From the NCBI GenBank assembly GCA_964495385.1, contig CAZBVO010000004.1:23428-87427 (forward strand): DNA of 64,000 nt, given 5' to 3'. This DNA is from CAG-1138 sp964495385. GTDB taxonomy: Bacteria; Bacillota; Clostridia; Christensenellales; CAG-917. Below are positions 33,806 to 43,568 of this stretch, piece by piece. The first letter of the stretch is position 1. Each line of letters opens with the position of its first letter. The translations under genes were made by a program, and so were the position numbers. Under the pieces are notes generated by a model. That model searched no databases, was not told where the DNA came from, and saw nothing but the letters and a program-made list of their open reading frames with translations.

Positions 33806-34402
33806 ATGGACGGGCAACAAAAAATTATCGATAAAATTATTTCCGACGCAACCGCCGAAGCGGGCGAAATTTTGTCCGAAGCGGTGAAAAAAGCCGAAGA
33901 AATTGTCGAAAAAAGTCGTGGCGAAGCACAGGCCGAGTACGATGCGTTTGTGAAAAAAGCGCAAAAGAGCGGAGAGGAAACGGTAAAACGTCGCCTCACC
34001 GTCAGCGAACTCGAGGTGAAAAAGATAGTGCTTTCGGCAAAAAAGCAGGCGGTTGACAACGCATTTGATGCTGCCGCCGAACGCTTGTGTTCGCTGCCTA
34101 AGGACGAATACGTTGCGCTTGTCGGGGCGATGATTGCTTCGGCCGCATCCGACGGCGACGTCGTAACGGTTGCTGAAAAGGACAAAAAACTTTTCACGAA
34201 GGCGTATTTTTCCGAAATTTCCGAAAAAATCGGCAAAAAGCTGATTCTTTCCGATACGTTCGGCGATTTTTCGGGAGGGGTGATTTTGTCGGGACACGGT
34301 GTCGACAAGAACCTTACTTTTGAATCGGAACTTAAACTTTTGAGGGACGAAATCGAACCCGAAGTTGCAAAAATAATGTTTTCAAACGGTAGTAAATCAT
34401 GA
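33806..34402 (+). CDS. ntpE: V-type ATPase subunit E
   Basis: Peripheral-stalk subunit of 198 residues. The N-terminal half is a long charged helix (DGQQKIIDKIISDATAEAGEIL, split over heptads), and the C-terminal half is a small alpha/beta domain with LILSDTFGDFSGGVILS-type strands that contacts subunit B. GAGGTC precedes the ATG. The stop overlaps the ntpC start in ATGA, indicating coupled translation. Confidence 0.88.
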   Translation: MDGQQKIIDKIISDATAEAGEILSEAVKKAEEIVEKSRGEAQAEYDAFVKKAQKSGEETVKRRLTVSELEVKKIVLSAKKQAVDNAFDAAAERLCSLPKDEYVALVGAMIASAASDGDVVTVAEKDKKLFTKAYFSEISEKIGKKLILSDTFGDFSGGVILSGHGVDKNLTFESELKLLRDEIEPEVAKIMFSNGSKS

Positions 34403-35400
34403 CCGACGCAGGGCTTTTATATTCAAACGCACGCATAAAAACCATGGAAAAAACGCTAGTTTCGTCTTTGCAGATGGAGCGGCTTTCCGATGCGAAAAAT
34501 ATGGCCGAAGTTGCGGCAATGCTCACCGAGTTCGGATACGGTGCAGGGACGGTTGCAGGCGATGCCGCATCCGTCGACAACGCCTTAGAGGCCGAACGTG
34601 CGGTCGCAACCGGGTTTTTTAAAGAAAACATATTCAAAAAAAGCGGACTTGAAACCTTGCTTTTGCCGCACGATTATCACAATTTGAAGTCGCTTTTGAA
34701 GGCAAAATACGCAGGAGTCAAGGACGTTTCCGCCTTGCTTTTTACCGACGGATTTGTGGATGTGAAAACACTTAAAGAGGCGGTTTTCGGCGACGAGGAC
34801 GCAAAGGGTGAACTTCCCGAAAGAATGCTTGCCGTAATCGACACCGTCGAAAACGAGTTTTCGGACAAAACTCCGTCGGGACGTTTTATCGACAACGCGG
34901 CGGACAGGGCGGCATACGAGGAGATTTTTTGCATTTTGAAAAAGTGCAATTCCGAGTGCTTGACCAAGTATTACGTCGTCAAAGTAGATTTGTTGAATTT
35001 GAAAAACCTGTTCAGAGTCAAGTCGGCAGGGCTTAGCTTTTTGTCGTTTGAGGAAGGATATTTGCCGGAAGGTAAAATTTCGAAAAACTATTTTGAACAG
35101 ATTTTCGAGCTGCCGTCAGAAGAAAAAGCAAAGAAAATCGCCTTTGATTTTTCCGATTACGCACGTGCTGCCGAAATTTTGCTTGCCGACGACGCGGCAA
35201 CGTTTGAAACTTATGCGGCAAACGTCGGCTTGAAAGTTTTCAGAGACGACAGAAACGACATGTTTTCGGTTGCTCCGATAGCAGGTTTTTATCTTGCAAA
35301 AATCACCGAACTCGATTCGGTGCGGCTTATTGTCTCGGCGGTCAGAAACGGCGTGGACAAACAACAACTTAAAAAGAGGCTGAGAGAACTTTATGCGTAA
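34399..35400 (+). CDS. ntpC: V-type ATPase subunit C (d-subunit)
   Basis: The 333-residue helical funnel that connects the central stalk to the membrane ring. The family features seen are LYSNARIKTMEKTL near the N-terminus, the LLPHDYHNLKSLLKAKYAG segment (about 95), and YYVVKVDLLNLKNLFRVK (about 193), which is repeated three-fold in the family. No good ribosome site is visible, so translation likely depends on ntpE through the ATGA overlap. It overlaps ntpF by 8 bases. Confidence 0.93.
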   Translation: MTDAGLLYSNARIKTMEKTLVSSLQMERLSDAKNMAEVAAMLTEFGYGAGTVAGDAASVDNALEAERAVATGFFKENIFKKSGLETLLLPHDYHNLKSLLKAKYAGVKDVSALLFTDGFVDVKTLKEAVFGDEDAKGELPERMLAVIDTVENEFSDKTPSGRFIDNAADRAAYEEIFCILKKCNSECLTKYYVVKVDLLNLKNLFRVKSAGLSFLSFEEGYLPEGKISKNYFEQIFELPSEEKAKKIAFDFSDYARAAEILLADDAATFETYAANVGLKVFRDDRNDMFSVAPIAGFYLAKITELDSVRLIVSAVRNGVDKQQLKKRLRELYA

Positions 35401-35713
35401 CGACAGAATCGCCGTTGTGGGCGACAAGGATTCGGTTTTGGCTTTTAAAGCCGTTGGATTGGACGTGTTTCCGATAAACGACGTTGCGGAAGCGGAGCAT
35501 ACCGTCAAGGTGCTTGCTCGCGATTATGCAATCATTTTCGTCACCGAAGAGGTTGCGATGGCCGCCGCCGAACTTTTGAAACGCTACAAATCGCGTCCGT
35601 ATCCCGCAATAATCCCCATTCCGTCCAATGCCGGTACAAACGGCTTCGGAATGCAGGGCGTAAAAGCGGACGTCGAGAAGGCAATAGGCGCAGATATTTT
35701 ATTTAACAATTAA
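35393..35713 (+). CDS. ntpF: V-type ATPase subunit F
   Basis: A 106-residue Rossmann-like central-stalk subunit. MRNDRIAVVGDKDSVLAFKAVG is characteristic in two halves (IAVVGDKDSV, then FKAVGLDVFP), followed by FVTEEVAM and IIPIPSN. It modulates ATPase activity by inserting its C-terminal helix between the A and B subunits. The start overlaps the end of ntpC. Confidence 0.92.
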   Translation: MRNDRIAVVGDKDSVLAFKAVGLDVFPINDVAEAEHTVKVLARDYAIIFVTEEVAMAAAELLKRYKSRPYPAIIPIPSNAGTNGFGMQGVKADVEKAIGADILFNN

Positions 35714-35731
35714 CGAGGTATCGAGGTATAT

Positions 35732-37495
35732 ATGAACAATACAGGTAAAATCGTCAAGGTCAGCGGACCGCTTATCGTTGCCGAAAACATGGCGGACGTT
35801 AAAATGTACGACGTGGTGAAGGTTTCGGACAAGGGACTTATCGGCGAAGTGATCGAACTTAGGGGCGATAAGGCTTCCATTCAGGTGTATGAGGAAACAG
35901 GCGGTTTGGGCGTAGGAGAAAAAGTGGTTTCGACGGGTATGCCGCTGTCGGTCGAACTGGCACCGGGGCTTATCGAGGGCATTTACGACGGAATTCAGCG
36001 TCCGCTTGAAAAGCTTGCCGCCGCATCGGGCGACAGAATAGGGCGAGGTGTAAGCGTCAACGCAGTCGATCACGACAAAAAATGGCTTTTCCATCCGACC
36101 GCAAAAGTCGGCACCAAGGTTTCGGCCGGCGACATAATCGGTTACGTCGACGAAACCCCTGCCGTTAAGCATCGTATTATGGTTCCGTACGGCACCGAAG
36201 GCACCCTTACCGATATTTTCGAGGGCGAATTTAACGTGACTGAAACGGTTGCCGTTTTGGACGGCAAAACAAACGTAACCATGCTTCAGCGTTGGCCGGT
36301 CAGAAAGGGACGTCCGTACAGGGAAAAACTGACTCCGACCATGCCTATGGTTACCGGACAGAGAGTTATCGACACGCTGTTTCCTATAGCAAAAGGCGGC
36401 GTGGCTGCCGTTCCCGGCCCGTTCGGAAGCGGAAAAACGGTGGTTCAGCACCAGCTTGCCAAGTGGGCGGATGCGGAGATAATCGTGTACGTCGGTTGCG
36501 GCGAGCGCGGCAACGAAATGACGGACGTTTTGAACGAATTTCCGCAACTTACCGATCCGAAAACCGGTTATCCGCTTATGAAACGCACCGTGCTTATCGC
36601 AAATACTTCCGATATGCCTGTTGCGGCCAGAGAAGCGTCCATTTACACGGGCATCACCATTGCCGAGTACTTCAGGGACATGGGCTACAACGTGGCAATC
36701 ATGGCCGACAGCACAAGCCGTTGGGCGGAAGCTTTGAGAGAAATGAGCGGTCGCTTGGAAGAAATGCCGGGCGAAGAAGGATATCCTGCTTATTTGTCCT
36801 CGAGACTTGCCGAGTTCTACGAGCGTGCGGGCATAGTAAAAACGCTGGGTTCGGAGGAACGTGTGGGCAGTGTCAGCGCAATAGGTGCGGTCAGCCCTCC
36901 GGGAGGCGACCTTTCGGAACCTGTAAGTCAGGCAACGCTTAGGATAGTCAAAGTGTTTTGGGGCCTTTCGGCAAGCCTTGCGTATCGCAGACATTTTCCT
37001 GCAATCGATTGGTTGCAAAGCTACAGCCTTTATGCCGACCGACTGAAAGGATGGTATGATTTTAACCTCGGCGAAAAATGGGCAAAAGACCGTGCCGAGA
37101 TAATGAAAATTTTGCAAGAAGAGGCATCGTTGGACGAAATCGTTCGACTTGTCGGCATCGATGCGCTGTCGCCAAAGGACAGATTGGTTATGGAAACCGC
37201 AAAGTCCGTCAGGGAAGACTACTTGCATCAAAACGCTTTTCACGAAGTCGATACCTACGCTTCTTTGCAAAAACAGCTTGAGATGATGGAGCTTATTTTG
37301 GGTTGGTATCATCTCGGTTTGGAGGCGCTCGAAAACAACATCGACGTCGAGGATTACCTTGCACTTCCGATAAAGGAAAAAATCGGTCGCGCAAAATATA
37401 TCCCGGAAAACGAAATCAGAAAGTTCGAAGACATAACAAGGGAACTCAAAGAACAGGCCATCGCTTTGGCCAACGAAGGAGTTGAAAATGCTTAA
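35732..37495 (+). CDS. ntpA: V-type ATPase catalytic subunit A
   Basis: The 587-residue catalytic subunit of the soluble V1 part. It has a P-loop GPFGSGKTVV (about residues 230-239), the catalytic glutamate segment GERGNEM (about 258), SRWAEALREMSGR, and the A-type non-homologous insertion between about residues 110 and 190 that separates it from F-type beta. ACGAGGTATCGAGG upstream supplies the ribosome site. It overlaps ntpB in ATGCTTAA. Confidence 0.97.
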   Translation: MNNTGKIVKVSGPLIVAENMADVKMYDVVKVSDKGLIGEVIELRGDKASIQVYEETGGLGVGEKVVSTGMPLSVELAPGLIEGIYDGIQRPLEKLAAASGDRIGRGVSVNAVDHDKKWLFHPTAKVGTKVSAGDIIGYVDETPAVKHRIMVPYGTEGTLTDIFEGEFNVTETVAVLDGKTNVTMLQRWPVRKGRPYREKLTPTMPMVTGQRVIDTLFPIAKGGVAAVPGPFGSGKTVVQHQLAKWADAEIIVYVGCGERGNEMTDVLNEFPQLTDPKTGYPLMKRTVLIANTSDMPVAAREASIYTGITIAEYFRDMGYNVAIMADSTSRWAEALREMSGRLEEMPGEEGYPAYLSSRLAEFYERAGIVKTLGSEERVGSVSAIGAVSPPGGDLSEPVSQATLRIVKVFWGLSASLAYRRHFPAIDWLQSYSLYADRLKGWYDFNLGEKWAKDRAEIMKILQEEASLDEIVRLVGIDALSPKDRLVMETAKSVREDYLHQNAFHEVDTYASLQKQLEMMELILGWYHLGLEALENNIDVEDYLALPIKEKIGRAKYIPENEIRKFEDITRELKEQAIALANEGVENA

Positions 37496-38867
37496 AGAGT
37501 ACAAAACAATCCGCGAAGTGGTCGGGCCGTTGATGCTTGTTGAGGGCGTCGAGGGCGTAAAATACGACGAACTTGTGGAAATAGTTCAGGAAAACGGCGA
37601 AACCAGAAAAGGAAAGGTTTTGGAAGTCAATCGCGACAAGGCGCTCGTGCAGTTGTTCGAGCCGTCGCAAGGGCTTAAAATCGCCACCGCAAAAGCCAGA
37701 TTTTTGGGGCGCAGTTTGTCGTTGGGCGTTTCGGAAGACATGCTCGGCCGAGTTTTTGACGGCATGGGCAACCCTAAAGACGGAGGCTCGCCGATTATCC
37801 CCGAAATGCGTCTGGACATCAACGGCAGGCCGATAAATCCTGCTGTCAGGGATTATCCTAACGAGTTCATTCAAACGGGAATTTCGGCCATTGACGGCCT
37901 CAATACGCTGGTTAGGGGGCAAAAGCTTCCGGTGTTCAGCGCATCCGGTTTGCCGCACAGCGAATTGGCGGCGCAGATTGCACGTCAGGCAAAAGTTTTG
38001 GGCACGGACAGCAAGTTCGCCGTTGTATTTGCCGCAGTGGGTATCACGTTCGAAGAGGCGGAATTTTTTATCAACGATTTCAGAAAGACGGGAGCAATCG
38101 AAAGGGCGGTTTTGTTTATCAACCTCGCCAACGATCCTGCCGTCGAGCGTATCGCTACGCCTCGTATGGCGTTGACCGCGGCCGAATATCTTGCCTTTGA
38201 AAAAGGTATGCACGTTTTGGTCATAACCACCGACATAACCAACTATGCCGAGGCTTTACGTGAGGTTTCGGCGGCCAGAAAAGAAGTTCCGGGCAGACGC
38301 GGATATCCGGGTTATTTGTACACCGACCTCGCTTCGATGTACGAAAGAGCCGGCCGAATCAGAGGCAAAGAGGGAAGTATCACTCAAATTCCCGTTCTCA
38401 CCATGCCGGAAGACGACAAAACGCACCCTATTCCCGACCTTACCGGCTACATCACTGAGGGGCAGATTATCCTCAGCAGAGAGCTTTACAAAAAGGGCAT
38501 AACCCCTCCTATCGACGTACTGCCGAGCCTGTCCCGTCTTAAAGATAAGGGCATTGGCAAGGGCAAAACCAGAGAGGATCACGCCGACACCATGAACCAG
38601 CTGTTCTCGGCGTACGCTCAGGGCAAAGAGGCAAAGGAACTGTCGGCCATTTTGGGCGAAAGCGCACTTTCGGAATCGGACAAAAAGTTTGCGGTTTTTG
38701 CCGAGGAATTTGAAAAACGCTACGTTTCGCAGGGGTTTGAAACGGACAGATCCATAACTGAAACTCTTGATTTGGGTTGGGAACTTTTAAGGCTTTTGCC
38801 TAAATCCGAACTCAAACGTATAAGAGACGAATATATCGAAAAATATTTGAACAATGACAAGGCTTAA
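37488..38867 (+). CDS. ntpB: V-type ATPase non-catalytic subunit B
   Basis: A 459-residue partner of A in the V1 hexamer. It lacks a P-loop: the corresponding site reads SASGLPHSELAAQI. Landmarks are EVSAARKEVPGRRGYPGYLYTDL (in two parts) and PDLTGYITEGQI. The ATG at 37488 is chosen because AAGGAG lies 6 bases upstream; an in-frame TTG at 37482 is less likely. It overlaps ntpD by 14 bases. Confidence 0.97.
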   Translation: MLKEYKTIREVVGPLMLVEGVEGVKYDELVEIVQENGETRKGKVLEVNRDKALVQLFEPSQGLKIATAKARFLGRSLSLGVSEDMLGRVFDGMGNPKDGGSPIIPEMRLDINGRPINPAVRDYPNEFIQTGISAIDGLNTLVRGQKLPVFSASGLPHSELAAQIARQAKVLGTDSKFAVVFAAVGITFEEAEFFINDFRKTGAIERAVLFINLANDPAVERIATPRMALTAAEYLAFEKGMHVLVITTDITNYAEALREVSAARKEVPGRRGYPGYLYTDLASMYERAGRIRGKEGSITQIPVLTMPEDDKTHPIPDLTGYITEGQIILSRELYKKGITPPIDVLPSLSRLKDKGIGKGKTREDHADTMNQLFSAYAQGKEAKELSAILGESALSESDKKFAVFAEEFEKRYVSQGFETDRSITETLDLGWELLRLLPKSELKRIRDEYIEKYLNNDKA

Positions 38868-39483
38868 CGTTAACCCGACTCGCATGGAATTGAGGCGTTT
38901 GAAAGGACGTCTCAAAACCGCCGTACGGGGGCACAAACTTTTAAAAGATAAGTCGGACGAGATGGTCAGACAGTTTATGGTGTACGCTCGCCGCAACAAA
39001 CAGCTTCGCGAAGAAACCGAGGCTGCGCTTTCGGATGCCTTAAAAGGCTTTATGCTGGCCCGAGCGGTTTCGGACGACAGAATAATCGAGGAAGCGGTGT
39101 TGATGCCTGCGGCACGGGTGGAAACCGAGCTTTCGACAAAATCCGTCATGAGCGTTGAGGTGCCGGAAATTAAAATCAAAGAACGCCGGCAGGAAGATAT
39201 GTTTCCGTATTCTTTCTCGTCGGTAACCGCAGAACTTGACGGAAGCATTGTGACTTTGACGGAATTGGTGGCCAAAATGGTCGAGTTGGCAGAGGTGGAA
39301 AAAACCTGCAACATGCTTGCCGACGAAATCGAAAAAAACCGTCGCCGAGTCAACGCTTTGGAGTACGTTATGATTCCGCAACTGGAGGAAACCATCAAAT
39401 ATATTTCGATGAAACTGGAGGAGCAGGAACGAAGCAACGTGGTCAGACTGATGAAAGTCAAGGACATGCTTGAAAACAAATAA
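38854..39483 (+). CDS. ntpD: V-type ATPase subunit D
   Basis: The 209-residue antiparallel coiled-coil rotor shaft. It opens with the family motif LNVNPTRMELRRLKGRL and closes with RRVNALEYVMIPQLEETI. It is the last gene of the H-I-K-E-C-F-A-B-D order typical of bacterial V-ATPases, followed by a strong terminator. No G gene (the Enterococcus ntpG/H/J arrangement) or K+ transporter follows. Confidence 0.96.
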   Translation: MTRLNVNPTRMELRRLKGRLKTAVRGHKLLKDKSDEMVRQFMVYARRNKQLREETEAALSDALKGFMLARAVSDDRIIEEAVLMPAARVETELSTKSVMSVEVPEIKIKERRQEDMFPYSFSSVTAELDGSIVTLTELVAKMVELAEVEKTCNMLADEIEKNRRRVNALEYVMIPQLEETIKYISMKLEEQERSNVVRLMKVKDMLENK

Positions 39484-39502
39484 CCGAATTTAACATTTTT
39501 TT

Positions 39503-39530
39503 ACCGCGGCCTAAAGCCGTGGTTTTTTTT
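39503..39530 (+). terminator. terminator of the V-ATPase operon
   Basis: ACCGCGGC, loop CTAAA, GCCGTGGT with one G-T pair, then eight T. Confidence 0.92.
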
Positions 39531-39584
39531 ACAAAAACGGAATAATCGCACCGTTTCGGGCATTTATAAAAACGAGGTGATTTT

Positions 39585-40256
39585 ATGAAAAAGATGTTTT
39601 TGGTGCTATTGACCGTGTGTGTTCTTGCCGCTTGCTTTACGGCATGCGGTCCTAAAAGCGACGAAACGATTCCGTATATCGAGAACGTAAGCCACTATCA
39701 GACTCATGCGTACAGGGCGGACACCGAGGAATGGTCGGTGGAAATTTCGGCAGGGAGAAGAGAAAAAGATTTCAGAGCCGACGGAAAAGTAGGCGAAACC
39801 GCCGATTTTCAACTTGTAAAAATAAGCCCGAAAAGCAAATCCGAGGCAAAGGAATTGGATTTTGTGCTTACTTATTCGGGCGGCGAAATTTCCGCTAAGG
39901 CTCAAAAGGACCGCTTTGGCCCGGGATATTCCGCCTACGTCGACGTCGGAGAGGGCATGGACGGATTGGAAAAGATAAAAATCGGGGATTCGGATGCGGT
40001 CGAACTCGAAAATCTGCTTGCCGACAAAATCGGTTGGACGGACGCTTTTAAGGTCGCTACGGAGGAGCTGAAGGATTTTATCGCCGCCAACCTCGACGAA
40101 TCCGGAAACTTTAAAAAGGAAATTTGCGTAAAGTATCTTTTGAACCCGTACGACGGCAGCGGCGAGTACTATTGGTACGTCGCATTTATGGGCGAGGGGT
40201 TTGATTATACGGCAATTTTGATCGATCCGACAACGGGAAAAATCGTTTCGAAGTAG
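39585..40256 (+). CDS. lipoprotein with a PepSY-like C-terminus, function unknown
   Basis: A 223-residue lipoprotein: MKK, a hydrophobic segment and a lipobox at FTAC (Cys about 21; an earlier LAAC is a second candidate). The mature part is charged and beta-rich. The last 35 residues (YYWYVAFM, then TAILIDPTTGKIVSK) resemble the end of PepSY domains, which inhibit or fold over peptidases. ACGAGGTG lies upstream of the ATG. A promoter is not clear; TATAAA at 39565 is the only hint. The ZIP transporter gene starts 40 bases later and may be cotranscribed. Confidence 0.78.
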   Translation: MKKMFLVLLTVCVLAACFTACGPKSDETIPYIENVSHYQTHAYRADTEEWSVEISAGRREKDFRADGKVGETADFQLVKISPKSKSEAKELDFVLTYSGGEISAKAQKDRFGPGYSAYVDVGEGMDGLEKIKIGDSDAVELENLLADKIGWTDAFKVATEELKDFIAANLDESGNFKKEICVKYLLNPYDGSGEYYWYVAFMGEGFDYTAILIDPTTGKIVSK

Positions 40257-40296
40257 TTAAATCGGCAAAAGTTTAACCGAAGGACGGACGTAAAAG

Positions 40297-41046
40297 ATGA
40301 CTATTGTTGTTTTGACTGCGTTGGGAGTTGGCGGCGCAACCGTATTGGGCGCAGTGTTCGGATTTTTGTTTAAGGGTACGTCGCAAAGAACAAACGATGC
40401 CATGCTTGGTTTTTCCGCCGGTGTTATGCTGTCGGCGGCGGCCACCGGGCTTATTGCGCCGTCGCTGGATATGGGCGGAAAGTGGGCTGTAGCCGTTACC
40501 GTCGGGGGAATTTTTTTAGGTAGCGCCGCAGTCGGATTGGCGGAAACGTTTATCGACAACAAGATGACCAAAAAACTTGGCAAAAACGACGTTTATGGCA
40601 AAAAAATGCAAAAAACGATGCTTTTTGTGGCCGCTATTGCAATCCATAATCTGCCAGAAGGCATAGCTGCAGGCGTAGGCTTCGGCGGTGGAAACACCTC
40701 GAAAGCATTGACCGTGGCTGTAGCGATAGCGTTGCAAAATTTCCCCGAGGGAATGGCTGTTTGCGCGCCGATGATTGCCGCAGGACAAAAAAAGGGCAAA
40801 ACCTTTTTGATTGCTTCGCTTACGGGATTTGTTGAGGTCGTAGGCACGTTCATCGGCTATTTTGCCGCCGCACTGTCCGAAAAACTGTTGCCGTTGTTTT
40901 TGGCGTTTGCAGGGGGGACCATGGTTTACGTCATAACCGACGGACTCATACCGTCCGCGCACGAAAACGGCAACGGCAAAATTGCGACTTGGTGGCTTAT
41001 CGCAGGATATTCGTTGATGCTTGTTACCGACTTTGTTTTTGCATAA
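40297..41046 (+). CDS. ZIP family divalent metal transporter
   Basis: A 249-residue protein with about eight membrane helices that imports zinc or related metals. The metal-binding signature of helices 4 and 5 is present: HNLPEG near residue 114 and QNFPEG near residue 147, with an intervening glycine-rich loop (GVGFGGGN). It resembles the ZupT/GufA branch. The loop between helices 3 and 4 is short and basic and lacks the His-rich stretch of many relatives. The ribosome site (AAGGA, 11 bases away) is weak. No Zur-like box was found upstream. Confidence 0.9.
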   Translation: MTIVVLTALGVGGATVLGAVFGFLFKGTSQRTNDAMLGFSAGVMLSAAATGLIAPSLDMGGKWAVAVTVGGIFLGSAAVGLAETFIDNKMTKKLGKNDVYGKKMQKTMLFVAAIAIHNLPEGIAAGVGFGGGNTSKALTVAVAIALQNFPEGMAVCAPMIAAGQKKGKTFLIASLTGFVEVVGTFIGYFAAALSEKLLPLFLAFAGGTMVYVITDGLIPSAHENGNGKIATWWLIAGYSLMLVTDFVFA

Positions 41047-41049
41047 AAC

Positions 41050-41071
41050 AAGCCCGCCGTGCGGCGGGCTT
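41050..41071. terminator. bidirectional terminator between the ZIP and GH3 genes
   Basis: AAGCCCGCC, loop GTGC, GGCGGGCTT. A/T-rich flanks on both sides let it serve both converging genes. Confidence 0.85.
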
Positions 41072-41079
41072 AAAACTTT

Positions 41080-43503
41080 TTATTTGTTTTTCTTTTTGAA
41101 GCCGGCGCAGAATTTTCTGAAGCCGCCTTTTTCTTTGTTGAGCATCATCACAAGTCCGTCGACGGTCATAGGGGACAGGATGCCGCCCGAATAGCCGCTG
41201 AATGCCCTCAAAGGCATGGTTTTGATGGACTCGACGATCATTGCGCTGTTGGCCGCACTGCCTGCAACCAGCTTGCCGCCACCCGACAAAACGTTGTAGA
41301 GGAATTTGCCCAGCGGCACCGATTTGACGTCGGACATCGAACTGTTAGGGGTAAATTCGCCGCGTTGTTGCTGATGGTTTTCAGGGATGGCTTGTCCGTA
41401 GAGAGCTTCAAATTGATCTTTCGGCCAATCCTTGACGTTTTGGACGTCGAAGTAAACAGGGGCGATTGCCTTGTAATCTCTCACCGGTTGTTTTTCGGAA
41501 GTGAGGGTAACTTCGCCGCTCAGGCGGATGTCACGGGACGAGGCACCTACGAGAATTTCGTATTTGCCCGCTTCGGCGTACCAGTCGTTGGTTTCGGTGT
41601 TGTAGAAGCTGAAGCTGCGCTTGTCGAGGTTTATGGAAACGGAAACCGTTTCGCCTGCTTTAACAAACACTTTGTCAAAACCTTTAAGTTCTTTTTCGGC
41701 CTTGAAAACGGAGCATTCCGGATCGCGGACGTAAACCTGAACAACTTCCTTGCCGTCAACTTTGCCGGTGTTGGTGACGTTGAAGGTTACGGTGAGCGTG
41801 TCGCTGTCGGAAACGGTTTGTTTGTCCAGTTTCAGGTCGCTGTATTCGAACGTGGTGTAGCTGAGGCCGTAGCCGAACGGGAAGCGAACGTCGAGTTTTG
41901 CGCTGTCGTACCAACGGTAACCGACGTAAATGCTTTCGCGGTATTCAACGTATTGCGGTCCCATCGGGAACAATTTTGCCGCCGAGCAGCTTTCGTTTGC
42001 ATACGGATAGGTTTCGGCCAGTTTGCCGGACGGATTGACTTTGCCGAGCAGAAGGTCAACCGTTGCTTCGGCAACTGCCTGTCCGCCGAGATAGGTGTTC
42101 AAAACGGCCTTTGCGTCGTCGAACCAAGGGAGAACGACAGGGGAGCCGCCTTGCAGCACGAATATGGTGTCCGGACGGATTTTAAGAAGTTCCATGGCCA
42201 ATTTGTTGTGGCCCAAAGGAAGTTCCATATGAGTTCTGTCGAAGCCTTCGCTTTCGTAGATGTCGGTGAGGCCGATGAAGCAGACCACTTTGTCGGCAGT
42301 TTTTGCGCTTTCCAGTGCTTTGTCCAAAAGTTTTTGGCTGAAGCCGTCCTTTTTGAGGCTGTAGCCTTCCGAATAAGTGAAGTTGACGCCTTCTTTAGTC
42401 AGAACGTCAAGCACGCTGTTGAGGTAGGTAGGGACGATGTGGCTGGAGCCGCTTCCTTGATATCTTACCACTTCGGCCAGTTTGCCGATGACGGTGATTT
42501 TGTCGGTTTTGGAAAGAGGAAGCAGGCTGTCGTCGTTTTTAAGAAGCACCGAGCTTTCGGCCGCAACCTTGCGAGCGAATTCGTGATGTGCTTCGTAATC
42601 GGCTTTTTTGCCTGCGTTTTCGGCTTTGCGGTCGGCGCATTCGCTTATGTAGCGGAGCATCCTTTCGACAACGACGTCCAATTCCTCCATAGTGAGGGTG
42701 CCTTCGTTTACGGCTTTGACGATGCGGCGATCGTTCATGCCTTTGTTGCCCGGCATTTCCAAATCCAATCCGCCTTTCAAGCCCAAAACTCTGTCGTCGG
42801 TTGCGCCCCAGTCGGAGACAACGATGCCCTTAAATCCCCATTCTTCGCGGAGGATTTCGGTGAGCATGCGTCTGCTGTCGGAGACAAATTCGCCGTTCAA
42901 CATATTGTAACTGCACATAACCTGCTGAGGTTGAGCGCGTTTTACGGTGTTTTCGAAAGCAGGAAGATAAATTTCCCTCAAAGTGCGTTCGTCGATTTTG
43001 GCGTCGATGGACATGCGCAGATATTCCTGGTTGTTGCCTGCATAGTGTTTGAGGCTGCAACCTACGCCGGTGCTTTGCAAACCGTTGACGTAAGCGGTTG
43101 CCATTTCGCCCGCGAGGAACGGATCTTCCGAGAAGTACTCGAAGTTGCGGCCGCAAAGAGGGCTACGCTTGATGTTGGTGCCCGGGCCGAGGACGGTGGA
43201 TACGCCCTGATCGATGGCTTCTTCGCCGATGGCTTTGCCGACGCCTGCCACAAGCTGTCTGTCCCAACCGGATGCCGTGGTGACGGCGGTAGGGAAGCAG
43301 GTGGAAGGTTGACTGCCTTTCATGATGTTGGTGCCGCTGCTTTTTTGGATTTCTTTTCTCAATCCGTGAGGGCCGTCGGTCATCATGACGGAAGGTACTC
43401 CCAATCTTTCGACGGCTTTGGTCAGCCAGAAGGTTTTTCCGGAGCAAAGGCCCGCTTTTTCTTCGAGGGTAAGCTCGGACAAAACTTTTTTGATGTCAAT
43501 CAT
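41080..43503 (-). CDS. glycoside hydrolase family 3 (beta-glucosidase-like)
   Basis: An 807-residue GH3 enzyme without signal peptide, so probably intracellular and acting on imported oligosaccharides. It has the (beta/alpha)8 domain with substrate-binding residues in KHYAGNNQE and the nucleophile Asp in VVSDWGA (about residue 231). The alpha/beta sandwich follows (LLKNDDSLLPL, then DIYESEGFDR with the likely acid/base Glu), then a fibronectin III-like domain (about 580-660). A C-terminal extension of about 100 residues (GKLVAGSAANSAM) resembles that of gut Clostridia relatives. GGAGG precedes the ATG. It is transcribed alone, with promoter and a LacI-type palindrome upstream. Confidence 0.93.
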   Translation of the reverse strand: MIDIKKVLSELTLEEKAGLCSGKTFWLTKAVERLGVPSVMMTDGPHGLRKEIQKSSGTNIMKGSQPSTCFPTAVTTASGWDRQLVAGVGKAIGEEAIDQGVSTVLGPGTNIKRSPLCGRNFEYFSEDPFLAGEMATAYVNGLQSTGVGCSLKHYAGNNQEYLRMSIDAKIDERTLREIYLPAFENTVKRAQPQQVMCSYNMLNGEFVSDSRRMLTEILREEWGFKGIVVSDWGATDDRVLGLKGGLDLEMPGNKGMNDRRIVKAVNEGTLTMEELDVVVERMLRYISECADRKAENAGKKADYEAHHEFARKVAAESSVLLKNDDSLLPLSKTDKITVIGKLAEVVRYQGSGSSHIVPTYLNSVLDVLTKEGVNFTYSEGYSLKKDGFSQKLLDKALESAKTADKVVCFIGLTDIYESEGFDRTHMELPLGHNKLAMELLKIRPDTIFVLQGGSPVVLPWFDDAKAVLNTYLGGQAVAEATVDLLLGKVNPSGKLAETYPYANESCSAAKLFPMGPQYVEYRESIYVGYRWYDSAKLDVRFPFGYGLSYTTFEYSDLKLDKQTVSDSDTLTVTFNVTNTGKVDGKEVVQVYVRDPECSVFKAEKELKGFDKVFVKAGETVSVSINLDKRSFSFYNTETNDWYAEAGKYEILVGASSRDIRLSGEVTLTSEKQPVRDYKAIAPVYFDVQNVKDWPKDQFEALYGQAIPENHQQQRGEFTPNSSMSDVKSVPLGKFLYNVLSGGGKLVAGSAANSAMIVESIKTMPLRAFSGYSGGILSPMTVDGLVMMLNKEKGGFRKFCAGFKKKNK

Positions 43504-43541
43504 AATTTGCCTCCAAGGTGTGTATTTAAAACCAAATTGAA

Positions 43542-43553
43542 AAAACCGGTTTT
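43542..43553. promoter_or_regulatory. perfect palindrome AAAACCGGTTTT, probable LacI-family operator of the GH3 gene
   Basis: A 12-bp perfect palindrome with a central CG lies about 16 bp downstream of the GH3 -10 box, over the predicted start region of the transcript. This is a typical place and form for a LacI/GalR repressor site. No such regulator is encoded in the window. Confidence 0.55.
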
Positions 43554-43568
43554 GGTGCGGTTAAGTAA

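Noticed and set aside
35699..37504. 601-codon open frame antisense to ntpA
   Set aside because: Same cause; it covers exactly the conserved ntpA gene and encodes a Phe/His/Arg-rich sequence typical of antisense translation.
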